A stretch of DNA of 64,000 nt, from the NCBI GenBank assembly GCA_020633515.1, contig JACKDM010000014.1, positions 1 to 64,000 of the forward strand, read 5' to 3'. Of this stretch, positions 41,212 through 49,319 are shown piece after piece. The position numbers and the translations under genes were made by a program. Every line of letters begins with the position of its first letter. The first letter of the stretch is position 1. Under the pieces are notes generated by a model. The model had not been told where the DNA came from and ran no database searches. It worked only from the letters and a program-made list of their open reading frames with translations. Source of the stretch: Myxococcales bacterium (lineage in GTDB: Bacteria > Myxococcota > Bradymonadia > UBA7976 > UBA1532).

Positions 41212-42407
41212 CCGGCCTCCTCCTCCTCGCGCTCCTCGGCGCCTGCCCCGTCGCCACGCCGCAAGCCGACCCCGCCGCCGAGCGCGCCCGCACCGCCCTC
41301 GCCCAGGCCCCCGAGCGCCCCGGCCTCGCGCTCGCCTACGGCCAGCGACTGCTCGACGCCGGCGCCCCCCTCGACGCCGAAGCCTGCGCCCACGCCGTCC
41401 TCGACCGCTGGCCCGACGCCGTCCGCGCCCGCCTCCTCCTCGCCCGCGTCGCCCTCGCCCGCGGCGACCGCGCGAGGCCACCGCGCTCCTCGCCCACGTC
41501 GAAGCCCGCGGCCCCGCCTGCCCGCCCGCCTCGAAGCCGCCCGGATCCGCGGCGACCTCCCCCGCCCGCCACCGCCACCGCCGGCCGCTTCACCGCCCGC
41601 GCCGCCGTCGGCGCCCACTACGACACCCGCGCCGCCGCGCTCGCCACCGCCGACCCGCTCCCCCGCGCCGCCGACCCCGCCGCGCTCCGCGCCGTCTTCA
41701 CCGGCGACGTCGGCTACGTCCGCGCCCGCCCCCACCACCTCTGGCGCGCCCGCGTCGGCCTCGACCGCACCGCCCACTTCGCCACCGACGCCCCCATCGA
41801 AGCCGGCCCCCTCGACCGCAGCTCGCTGTGGACCGACGCCCAATTCGAAGCCGGCGCCACCGACCGCTTCGGCCTCGGCGCCGAGCTGCGCGGCACCCTC
41901 GCCGGCCGCCTCGGCGAACCCCACCACCTCGCCGCCGGACTGCTCGCGTGGTGGCGCCGCCCCACCGCCCCCCTCGCCCCCTGGGCCCGGCTCCGCGCCT
42001 ACGGCTTCGCGTTCGGCGACGCCGCCGGCGACAGCTACGACCCCCTCGAAGCCTGGACCGAGCTCGCCGCCGGCGGCCGCGTCACCCACGGCCCCTGGGC
42101 GCTCGACGCCCGCCTCGGCGCGCAGTGGGTCGGCCCCGGCGACCGCGGCTTCTTCGGCGCCGGCGCCGACCTCCGCCCCGAGCTCGCCGGCCGCCTCGGC
42201 GCTCTCTACCTGCTCGCCGGCCTCGGCTGGCGCCGCGTCGACGACGGCGACCTCCTCGCCCCCCGCGCCGGCCTCGGCGCCAACACCCCCCTCGGCGCCG
42301 GCTGGACCCTCGGCCTCGACGCCCTCTGGCAACGCGCCGCCTGGATCGACGGCCGCGCCGCCGTCGACCGCTGGGTCGCCGGGCTCATCCTCGAAGCCGA
42401 GTGGTGA
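41208..42407 (+). CDS. TPR and outer-membrane beta-barrel protein with internal out-of-phase stretch
   Basis: The 399-residue frame overlaps the kinase stop by 4 bp. It begins with a lipoprotein-like signal (LLLLALLGAC) and TPR-like helices. After about residue 135 come alternating beta strands of a barrel (RFTARAAVGAHYDTRAAALA, LWRARVGLDRTAHF, RAAVDRWVAGLILEAEW with a C-terminal aromatic, as in outer-membrane proteins). Between about 41470 and 41570 the translated phase reads RPPRSSPTSKPAAPPARPP. The other two phases give sensible helix there (EATALLAHVEARG, then LPARLEAARIRGDLPRP). Three one-base shifts that cancel are the simplest reading, so about 30 residues are probably mis-translated. 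Confidence 0.72.
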   Translation: MTGLLLLALLGACPVATPQADPAAERARTALAQAPERPGLALAYGQRLLDAGAPLDAEACAHAVLDRWPDAVRARLLLARVALARGDRARPPRSSPTSKPAAPPARPPRSRPDPRRPPPPATATAGRFTARAAVGAHYDTRAAALATADPLPRAADPAALRAVFTGDVGYVRARPHHLWRARVGLDRTAHFATDAPIEAGPLDRSSLWTDAQFEAGATDRFGLGAELRGTLAGRLGEPHHLAAGLLAWWRRPTAPLAPWARLRAYGFAFGDAAGDSYDPLEAWTELAAGGRVTHGPWALDARLGAQWVGPGDRGFFGAGADLRPELAGRLGALYLLAGLGWRRVDDGDLLAPRAGLGANTPLGAGWTLGLDALWQRAAWIDGRAAVDRWVAGLILEAEW

Positions 42408-42475
42408 TCTCGATGGCCTGGAACCTGCAAAATCGTCCGGTGCATCTCCAAAAACGGCACGCAGGAGGTATGGCG

Positions 42476-43489
42476 ATGTGGATCGCGGATGACCGACGCA
42501 CCGCACGGCCCGAGCCGCCCGCGCCCCCCCGCCGGCCGCTCGCCGGCCTCGTCGCGCTCGAGCGCGCCCGCGGCGACACGCCGCGCCGCCGCACCCGCCA
42601 CAGCACCGCGCCCATGCTCGCGGCCGCCATCGTCAGCGCGCTCGCGATCACCATCACCACCGCGCCCGCCCCCGCCCACGCCGAGCGCGCCGCCGCCGTC
42701 GAGGTCGCGATGGTCACCGACCTCGCCGGCCGCGTCGAACGGCAGCCGCAAGCGCTCCAGAAGTGGGCCGCCGTCGCGCTCGACGAAGGCGTCGCCCTCT
42801 TCGACGCGCTCCGCACCTGGGAGCGCAGCACCGCCGAGCTCCGCTTCGTCGACGGCACCGTCGTCATGCTCGACGAGAAGACCCGCCTCCGCATCTCCCC
42901 GGTCCTCTTCGACCCCGCGCAGGCCCCCGAAGAGGTCCGCCTCGCGCTCGCCGAGGGCGCCGCCGAGATCCGCGCCGGCAAGACCCGCCTCTGGGTCGAG
43001 ACCCCCGACGGCGCCCGCCACCCCGTCGACCCCGGCGAAGCGCTCCGGATCAGCGTGGGAGAAGACCCACGCGCCCCGCGGGTCGGACCCCCCACCCAGC
43101 CGCTCCCCGTCGACCTCGAAGCCGACCCCCCGACCCGCGACCGCCCCGCCCCCGGCGGCGCCTTCGACCCCACCACCGGCCGCGTCGACCCGAGCGCCCC
43201 CGTCGAGGGCGTCGTCGAAGCGCTCCCCGGCGCCGTCGAGATCGACCCCGGCGCCGAGGCCGGCGCGGTCATCCGCCTCCCCCCGCTCGACGACCTCCCC
43301 GGCGTGCCCGAGGTCCCCGAGATGCCCGAGCGCCCCGACAACCCCGGCCTCCCCGGCATCCCCGACCGACTCCCCGGCGGCGACGTCGTCGGTGACCTCC
43401 TCGCCGACGGCGTCCTCCCCGTCCTCGACCTGCCCGAGCTCCCGACCGACGGCCGCGTCCGCGTCTCGGTCGAGGTCAGGAGGCGCTGA
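42476..43489 (+). CDS. FecR-domain protein
   Basis: AGGAGG (42463-42468) is seven bases before ATG 42476, so this start is preferred over 42413 and 42470. The 337-residue product has a Pro/Arg-rich cytoplasmic N-terminus and a membrane segment (LAAAIVSALAITITTAPAPA). A FecR-like beta domain follows: VALDEGVALFDALRTWERST, AELRFVDGTVVMLDEKTRLR and WVETPDGARHPVDPGEAL. The Pro-rich tail is predicted extracytoplasmic. Classical FecR proteins relay outer-membrane signals to sigma factors. No sigma factor is visible, but a two-component pair lies upstream in the same run. Confidence 0.85.
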   Translation: MWIADDRRTARPEPPAPPRRPLAGLVALERARGDTPRRRTRHSTAPMLAAAIVSALAITITTAPAPAHAERAAAVEVAMVTDLAGRVERQPQALQKWAAVALDEGVALFDALRTWERSTAELRFVDGTVVMLDEKTRLRISPVLFDPAQAPEEVRLALAEGAAEIRAGKTRLWVETPDGARHPVDPGEALRISVGEDPRAPRVGPPTQPLPVDLEADPPTRDRPAPGGAFDPTTGRVDPSAPVEGVVEALPGAVEIDPGAEAGAVIRLPPLDDLPGVPEVPEMPERPDNPGLPGIPDRLPGGDVVGDLLADGVLPVLDLPELPTDGRVRVSVEVRRR

Positions 43490-43490
43490 C

Positions 43491-44495
43491 ATGAACCGCC
43501 TGATCCCGCTCCTCGCCGCCGCGCTCCTCACCGCGCCCGCCTGCGCCCCGCTCGACGACGCCCCCGCGCTCGGCACCGCGCGCCTCCCGCTCTACGACGC
43601 GCTCCTCGGCGCCGCCGACCTCATCACCATCGAGGCCCGCCAGGGCGGCCTGCTCACCCCCGTCTGGCGCTTCCCCGACCCCGCAGACCCCGACGCCCCC
43701 GCGCCCGCGTTCGCCGCCTTCGACCTCCCGACCGGCGACTACGACGCCCTCGTCCTCCGCGGCGAGATCGCCGGCCGCCCGCTCTACCTCGGCCAGTCCG
43801 CAGCCTTCCGCGTCGAAGCCGGCGCCGAGGTCGAGGTCGAGGTCGTCATCGACCCCTACGGCCGCCTCGCCGTCCTCCCGATCGGGCTCCCCCAGCTCCT
43901 CGGCGTCTCCGTCTCCGCCCGCCCGCTCGACCCCCTCCCCGGCGACCGCGAACGCTACCCGCTCCTCGCCGGCGCCGACGGCTTCACCGCCGACCTCCCG
44001 ATCGGCGACTACGCCATCGAGATCGACCTCGGCGACGGCCTCCTCGGCTACGTCACCAACGATCCGCTCGAAGTGCGCGTGATCGAAGGCCAGGCCATCG
44101 AACTCCGGATCGCGTTCGGCATGCTCGTCCCGCCCGTGCTGCCCGCCATCGTCGACCACCTCGACCTCATCGTCGGCAACGGCGGCCTGCTCGGCGGCTT
44201 CAGCCTCACCGTCACCGCGCTCGACGCCGACGGCCGCCGCGTGCCCGGCTACGACGGCCTCATCGTCTTCGACACCCTCGGCCTCGACCTCGGCCTGCTC
44301 ACCGCCGAGCTCCCGCGCCCCTACCTCTTCGTGCCCGCCGAAGACCAGGGCAGCCACACCTTCGACGCCGGCCTGCTCGTCAACCTGCTCGGCCTCGCCA
44401 CGGTCCGCTTCGAAGTGACGGTCGAAGACGCCGACAACGGCCTGCGCATCAGCGCGCCGGTCTGCGTACAGGGCGTGCTCGGCCGCTGCCCCTGA
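43491..44495 (+). CDS. Secreted beta-rich protein, probable lipoprotein
   Basis: ATG 43491 has AGGAGG at 43478-43483 and starts 1 bp after the FecR gene. The 334-residue product has a signal peptide (IPLLAAALLTAPAC, a weak lipobox) and three or more immunoglobulin-like beta modules with repeated motifs: YDALVLRGEIAGRPLYLGQS, TADLPIGDYAIEIDLGDGLL, GYDGLIVFDTLGLDLG. I do not recognise a catalytic residue set. It may be a structural or adhesive surface protein controlled by the FecR/two-component run. The next 112 bp to rpmG contain no clear terminator. Confidence 0.75.
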   Translation: MNRLIPLLAAALLTAPACAPLDDAPALGTARLPLYDALLGAADLITIEARQGGLLTPVWRFPDPADPDAPAPAFAAFDLPTGDYDALVLRGEIAGRPLYLGQSAAFRVEAGAEVEVEVVIDPYGRLAVLPIGLPQLLGVSVSARPLDPLPGDRERYPLLAGADGFTADLPIGDYAIEIDLGDGLLGYVTNDPLEVRVIEGQAIELRIAFGMLVPPVLPAIVDHLDLIVGNGGLLGGFSLTVTALDADGRRVPGYDGLIVFDTLGLDLGLLTAELPRPYLFVPAEDQGSHTFDAGLLVNLLGLATVRFEVTVEDADNGLRISAPVCVQGVLGRCP

Positions 44496-44607
44496 GAAGC
44501 TGCTGAGCGACCCGCCGGGCGGGAAGCGGCCGGACCAACCACGAGATCGATCGCAGGGAGGATCCCCCCAGCGAGCGCCGGGGGCGGAGGGCGGGGGAGC
44601 GAAGCCC

Positions 44608-44775
44608 TTACTTGAGCTTCGTCTCCTTGAACATCACGTGCTTACGCACCTTGGGATCGTACTTCATCATCTCGAGCTTGCCGGTGCTCGTCCGCTTGTT
44701 CTTCGTCGTCGTGTAGAAGAAGCCGGTACCGGCGGTGCTCTCGAGCTTGATCTTGTCGCGCTTCGGCTTGGCCAT
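44608..44775 (-). CDS. rpmG: 50S ribosomal protein L33
   Basis: The 55-residue product is L33 ([18 protein letters not shown], then [20 protein letters not shown] and [13 protein letters not shown]). It lacks the CxxC pairs of the zinc-binding form, so it is the zinc-independent type. Start 44775 has a GAGGG upstream. It is a stand-alone gene divergent from the TerB-like gene. Confidence 0.96.
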   Translation of the reverse strand: MAKPKRDKIKLESTAGTGFFYTTTKNKRTSTGKLEMMKYDPKVRKHVMFKETKLK

Positions 44776-44908
44776 CTCTGCAATCCCTCGGGAAAAATCG
44801 GCCACGGTGGGCGGGTTGGGGCGCGGGACGTTAACGCAAGACGCGCGTCGACGCAAACGCTTCGGTGACAAGGCCCTCGCGACCGCGTCTCCCACCGCGG
44901 CGGCAGGG

Positions 44909-44937
44909 TTGCCAGTCGTCGAGAATGCGGCTAGTGT
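44909..44937 (+). promoter_or_regulatory. Promoter of the TerB-PspA-AAA cluster
   Basis: TTGCCA (44909-44914) and TAGTGT (44932-44937) are 17 bp apart, 28-43 bp before the possible start codons. No sigma-54-type GG/GC pair (the usual pspA promoter) is visible. Confidence 0.6.
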
Positions 44938-44979
44938 CGCCGCATCCACAGACCAGCAAACGGAATGGGGTCGAGGGGG

Positions 44980-45474
44980 ATGCACGATCTCTACGAAGGC
45001 ATCGAGCTGAACAAGGCGCAGACCGAAGTCATCTGCCGGGGTCTCCTCGACCTCGCCGGAGTCGACGGGCTCCACGACAACGAAGTCGCGCTCATCCACG
45101 AGTTCTACCGGAGCGGCGGCGGCGAGGGCGAAGTCATCGAGACGCTCGCCGCCGACGGCTTCGACCTCGACGCGGCCAGCCGCGCCCTCAAGGAGGGCGG
45201 CGGGGCGGTCGTCGAGGCGTTCATCATGTCCTGCTACCTGCTCATCTACGCCGACGGCCGCCACTCCGACGAGGAGCGCGCCCGCATCGCGCAGTACGCC
45301 GACGCGCTCGGCGTCGACCGCGCCCGGCTCGAAGAGCTGCACGTCAAGGCCCGACTCTACCTGCTCGAGATGCTCGCGGCCGGGCTGCGCAACAAGGACG
45401 CGATCCGCGACGTCGGCGGCGAGCTCGGGCTCTCCGATGAGGCGGTCACCGGCGCGATGAAGAAGGAGGACTGA
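44980..45474 (+). CDS. TerB-like helical protein
   Basis: The 164-residue product (from ATG 44980; ATG 44965 is an alternative) is all-helical with TerB-like features: an acidic helix pair ([20 protein letters not shown]), a second copy with [20 protein letters not shown], and an acidic-basic C-terminus. TerB-family domains occur with tellurite resistance and membrane-stress modules and can bind metal through paired Asp residues. The assignment rests on the two D-G-x-x-x-x-E/D-E motifs and is moderate. It ends 5 bp before pspA, so the pair is translationally linked. Confidence 0.68.
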   Translation: MHDLYEGIELNKAQTEVICRGLLDLAGVDGLHDNEVALIHEFYRSGGGEGEVIETLAADGFDLDAASRALKEGGGAVVEAFIMSCYLLIYADGRHSDEERARIAQYADALGVDRARLEELHVKARLYLLEMLAAGLRNKDAIRDVGGELGLSDEAVTGAMKKED

Positions 45475-45479
45475 GAGCC

Positions 45480-46190
45480 ATGGGTTTCCTCACGCGGATG
45501 TACAACCTCTGGAAGGGCTTCTTGAGCATCTTCGTCGGTCGCGTCGAAGAGAAGCATCCGGAGATCGCGTACGAGAACGCGATCAACGGCATGACCGAGA
45601 AGTACGCCAAGCTCAAGTCGGCCGCCGCCGGGCTCATCAAGCACCGCGCCAAGCTCGAAGCCAAGATCGAGAAGGGCCGCGTCGACCTCGAAGAGGTGCG
45701 CCTGCAGGTGCAGGTCGCCGTCGACGAGGGCGACGACGAGATCGCGGTGACCCTGCTCGAACGCCAGGACGAGCTCGAAGCCGCGCTCGCCGAGTACGAG
45801 CGCGACCTCGAGCAGGCCGCCAAGGACGCCGACACCGCCAAGGACTCGCTGCGCGGCATCAAGGGCGAGATCGACAAGCTCAAGCGCGAGCGTGACAAGG
45901 TCGTCGCCCAGATCAAGGACGCCGAGGCCCGCAAGCAGATCCAGGAGCAGCTCGACGGCCTCTCGGTCGACGAAGAGGTCAAGGCGCTCGACAACGTGCG
46001 CGAGTACGCCGAGAAGGTCCGCGCCGAGGTCAAGATCGGCGACGAGCTGCGCGAGGAGTCGCTCGAAGGCAAGCTCGCCGCCATCAAGGCCAAGACCGGC
46101 AGCGCCAAGGCCCGCGCCCGCCTCGAAGCGATGAAGAAGCAGCGCAGCGGCGCCGCCGCCACCGAGACCGAGGGCGGCAAGACCCTCTGA
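45480..46190 (+). CDS. pspA: PspA/IM30 family protein
   Basis: The 236-residue product is a long antiparallel helical protein with the PspA pattern. It has an N-terminal amphipathic helix ([20 protein letters not shown]), then [20 protein letters not shown] and coiled-coil helices ([40 protein letters not shown]). PspA proteins bind stressed membranes and polymerise; they belong to the ESCRT-III superfamily. AAGGAGG (45463-45469) precedes ATG 45480. No PspF, PspB or PspC gene is nearby; partners are the TerB-like gene before it and the AAA+ gene after it. Confidence 0.9.
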   Translation: MGFLTRMYNLWKGFLSIFVGRVEEKHPEIAYENAINGMTEKYAKLKSAAAGLIKHRAKLEAKIEKGRVDLEEVRLQVQVAVDEGDDEIAVTLLERQDELEAALAEYERDLEQAAKDADTAKDSLRGIKGEIDKLKRERDKVVAQIKDAEARKQIQEQLDGLSVDEEVKALDNVREYAEKVRAEVKIGDELREESLEGKLAAIKAKTGSAKARARLEAMKKQRSGAAATETEGGKTL

Positions 46191-46204
46191 CCCTCGGCCG
46201 CGTC

Positions 46205-46235
46205 GCGACCGGGCGGGGTGGGCCTGCCCGGTCGC
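46205..46235 (+). other. Strong hairpin between pspA and the AAA+ gene
   Basis: GCGACCGGGC (46205-46214) pairs perfectly with GCCCGGTCGC (46226-46235). No T-run follows, so simple termination is unlikely. It could set relative mRNA levels by processing or stalling. A partial third copy (GTGACCGGGCG) lies at 46251. Confidence 0.5.
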
Positions 46236-46325
46236 TCCACCCCCCTCGATCGTGACCGGGCGCTCCGGCATCCGCGGCGTTCGTCCGGCCGCAGGGCAGG
46301 CTCGCGAGCACGCCAAGGAACAACC

Positions 46326-48182
46326 ATGAGCACCCCCGACCTGCCCCGCGCCGCCGATCTCCCCGCCTGGATGAAGCGGCTGCGCGACCGCTACCTCCAG
46401 ACCGAGACCGGGCAGTTCATCCTCCACGGCAACGTACACGACGTCGTCATGAGCGGCGGCCGGGTGTGGAACATGCCCGCCTTCCTCGACGCCTTCTTCG
46501 CCCCGAGCGGCAAGGTCGTCGTGCACTACGACCCGGGCCGCGGCGTCTGGCTCCCCGACGAGGCCCACGCCGCCCGCGCCGCGCTCTCGCTCGTCGCGTC
46601 CGGCTTCGTCAGCGAGGCCAAGGTCGCGCCCCGCGGCCTCGACAAGACCCCCAAGGCGATGCTCGCCCGCAACCTCGCCGAGCAGCTCGGCACCGAGCGC
46701 GAGCCCGAGATCGCGCTACAAGCCCTCGAAGCGCTCCTCCTCGACCGCGAGATCCCCACCGCCGCGATCATCCACTACGCCGAGCTCGTCGCGCCCGACG
46801 GATCACCGTCGACCATGAGCTTCTTCGACCGCACCGCCGCCGCCCGCCTCCACCGCTGGAGCCTCTCCGACGAGATCCTGCGCGGCGACAACCTCGTGCT
46901 CATGCTCACCGGCGCGCTCTCCGACCTCGCCCGCCGCGTCACCCGCAACCCCCGCGTCGGCGCGCTCCACGTCCCGCTGCCCGGCAGCCTCGAACGCGCC
47001 CGCTTCCTCGCCCACATCAAACCCGGCCTCGACCCCGACCGCGGCGAGACCCTCACCCGCGTCACCGCCGGCCTCCAGCTCCGCCAGATCCAGGACCTCG
47101 TCGCGCCCAAGACCCCCACCGACACCATCTCCGCGCCCCCGAGCGCCGACGGCGACGCCCGCTCCGTCTTCCAGGGCGCCGCCCCGCTCCCCACCGGCGG
47201 CATCGCCGCGCGCAAGAAGGAGATCCTCGAGCAGGAGTGCTTCGGGCTCATCGAGGTCATCGAGCCCGACCACGACTTCAGCCACGTCGGCGGCATGGAG
47301 CCCATCAAGCGCGTGCTCACCCGCGTCGCCGGCCACGTCCGCGACGGCCGCCGCGCGCAGGTCCCCATGGGCATCCTCTTCGTCGGCCCCATGGGCACCG
47401 GCAAGAGCTTCCTCGCCGAGGCCTTCGCCAAGGAGAGCGGCCTCGCCGCCGTCAAGCTCAAGAACTTCCGCGACAAGTGGGTCGGCAGCACCGAAGCCAA
47501 CCTCGAAAAGGTCCTCGACGTCATCGAGGGCCTCGGCGAGATCCTCGTCATGATCGACGAGGGCGACCGCTCCATCGGCGGCGGCGACGGCGGCGGCGAC
47601 AGCGGCGTCAACAGCCGCGTCATGGCCCGGCTCAAGGAGTTCATGTCGGACCCCACCCACCGCGGCCGGATCATCTTCGTGATGATGACCAACCGCCCCG
47701 ACAAGCTCGACACCGACATGAAGCGCCCCGGCCGCTTCGACCTCAAGATCCCGTTCTTCAGCCCCCAGAGCGCCGCCGAGCGCGCCGCGATCGTGCAGGC
47801 GGTCATCCGCCGCCACCGGCTCCCCGCCGACCTGCCCGACGACGCGCTGCTCCCGATCCTCGAAGACCTCGACGGCTACGCCGCCGCCGACCTCGAGGCG
47901 CTCGTGCTGCTCGCCTACGACGACCTCCAGAGCGGCGACCTGCCCGAAGGGCTCACCGAGGCCCCGCAAGGCATCACCGCGCCCTTCCTCGCCCGCGCCG
48001 CCGCCGACTTCATGCCCACCCGCGAGACCGACATGATCCGCTACATGGAGCTGCTCGCGGTGCACGAAGCCAGCAACCGCCGCCTGCTCCCCGAGCGGCT
48101 CCGCGACATCGAGGTCGCCGAGCTCACCGCCCAGCTCGCCGACGCCCGCGCGACCCTCGCCCGCCAGAAGGCGCTGTTCTGA
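46326..48182 (+). CDS. Classic AAA+ ATPase next to pspA
   Basis: The 618-residue product has an N-terminal region of about 290 residues that I cannot assign to a family ([20 protein letters not shown] ... [20 protein letters not shown]). One classic AAA+ domain follows: Walker [21 protein letters not shown], Walker [13 protein letters not shown], and the second region of homology [20 protein letters not shown] with its arginine. A helical C-terminus ends it. It resembles the Vps4/p97-type AAA core in having a single ring. ATG 46326 has AAGGAAC upstream. Being 135 bp after pspA, it is likely co-transcribed and may disassemble PspA polymers. Confidence 0.87.
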   Translation: MSTPDLPRAADLPAWMKRLRDRYLQTETGQFILHGNVHDVVMSGGRVWNMPAFLDAFFAPSGKVVVHYDPGRGVWLPDEAHAARAALSLVASGFVSEAKVAPRGLDKTPKAMLARNLAEQLGTEREPEIALQALEALLLDREIPTAAIIHYAELVAPDGSPSTMSFFDRTAAARLHRWSLSDEILRGDNLVLMLTGALSDLARRVTRNPRVGALHVPLPGSLERARFLAHIKPGLDPDRGETLTRVTAGLQLRQIQDLVAPKTPTDTISAPPSADGDARSVFQGAAPLPTGGIAARKKEILEQECFGLIEVIEPDHDFSHVGGMEPIKRVLTRVAGHVRDGRRAQVPMGILFVGPMGTGKSFLAEAFAKESGLAAVKLKNFRDKWVGSTEANLEKVLDVIEGLGEILVMIDEGDRSIGGGDGGGDSGVNSRVMARLKEFMSDPTHRGRIIFVMMTNRPDKLDTDMKRPGRFDLKIPFFSPQSAAERAAIVQAVIRRHRLPADLPDDALLPILEDLDGYAAADLEALVLLAYDDLQSGDLPEGLTEAPQGITAPFLARAAADFMPTRETDMIRYMELLAVHEASNRRLLPERLRDIEVAELTAQLADARATLARQKALF

Positions 48183-48188
48183 CCGACC

Positions 48189-49319
48189 CTACTGCGGGCA
48201 GGCGTTCGGCGGATCGACCGGCCGCTCGCCGCCCGGCGTCGCCCACGGCGCCGCGAAGAAGGTCGACCCCGCCAGATCGACCTGGAACGGCGACCGCGCC
48301 GCCCCCACCGCCGCCCCGCACCAGCCACCGTCGACCGTCGCCGCGCCCAGCAGGATGTCGGCCGAGATGTCGAGGTTGAGCTCGGCCACCGACAGCACGA
48401 ACCCCGGCAGCCAGATCTCGAAGCGCCCCTCGGCGTCGACCGGCGCGAAGAAGGTCATCCGCGCCGGCGAGTCGGGCGCGTCGTTCGCCGTGCGCAGCGC
48501 GCCGTCGATCGCCGCCCGCACCACGCCGTCGCCGTCGACCTGCTCCCGGTACAACAGCGAGATCCACAGCCGCACCGGGATGCCCTTCAGCGACGCGTTG
48601 AAGAAGTACTCCCCGCTCAGATCCCGCCGCGTGCTCGCGATCCCGCTCAGATCGGGCGAGTCCGGCCGCGGCGGCCCGCCGTCGACGCCCATGTCGACCG
48701 GCGCCGCGTCGACCACCCCCGCGTCCTCGGCGCACGGATCACCCGGGCACTCGAACGGCAGCTCGGCGACGACCAGCGCGCCCGCCTCGTCTCGCGCCGC
48801 GAAGAAGGTGCTGCCGTCGAGCTTGAGGTCGAGCGGGCTCGTCACCGCGCCCGTCGCCGTCCCGCACCACGCCTCGCCGCCGAGGATCCGCGAGACCATC
48901 GTCACCACCGCGACCACCGCGGCCTCCGACTCGATCACCTCGGTGCCGAGATCGAGCGGATCGGCGACCAGATCGAAGGTCCCGTCCGGGCGCACCAGCG
49001 TCGTCGTCTCGACCAGCGGCGTCGCGTCGTCGGGCTGCGTCGCGAGCCAGATCCGCGCGTCCATCGCGGTCCCCGCCTCGGTCGTCTCCCGCGCCTCGAA
49101 GACGATCCGCAGCCCGAGCGTGATGCCGCCCTTGAGCAGCGCGTTGAGCAGCCACCGGCCCTCGATGTCGGCGACCACGCCCGCCTGCGCCGTCGCCTCG
49201 CACGCGCCCTCCCGCGCGCTCGCGGTGCGGCGGATGAAGTCGTCGTAGTCCTCGCGCGGGCTGCGGCTCTCACAGCCGGCGAGCAGCATCAGCGCGGCGA
49301 GGGTTGCACCCGATCTCAC
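48189..49319 (-). CDS. Lipoprotein with two copies of an unrecognised domain
   Basis: GTG 49319 overlaps the stop of the FadL-like gene (GTGA). The 376-residue product has a lipobox (ALMLLAGC) and two tandem domains of about 130 residues. Copy 1 (about 45-175) contains GRWLLNALLKGGITLGLRIV and ends GEAWCGTATGAVTSPLDLKL-DGSTFFAAR. Copy 2 (about 225-365) contains GEYFFNASLKGIPVRLWISL and ends GGWCGAAVGAARSPFQVDLA-GSTFFAAPW. The shared GxxWCGxAxG...SP...GSTFFAA signature defines the repeat. The domain is unknown to me; co-translation with an outer-membrane transporter suggests a surface partner. Confidence 0.8.
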   Translation of the reverse strand: MRSGATLAALMLLAGCESRSPREDYDDFIRRTASAREGACEATAQAGVVADIEGRWLLNALLKGGITLGLRIVFEARETTEAGTAMDARIWLATQPDDATPLVETTTLVRPDGTFDLVADPLDLGTEVIESEAAVVAVVTMVSRILGGEAWCGTATGAVTSPLDLKLDGSTFFAARDEAGALVVAELPFECPGDPCAEDAGVVDAAPVDMGVDGGPPRPDSPDLSGIASTRRDLSGEYFFNASLKGIPVRLWISLLYREQVDGDGVVRAAIDGALRTANDAPDSPARMTFFAPVDAEGRFEIWLPGFVLSVAELNLDISADILLGAATVDGGWCGAAVGAARSPFQVDLAGSTFFAAPWATPGGERPVDPPNACPQ

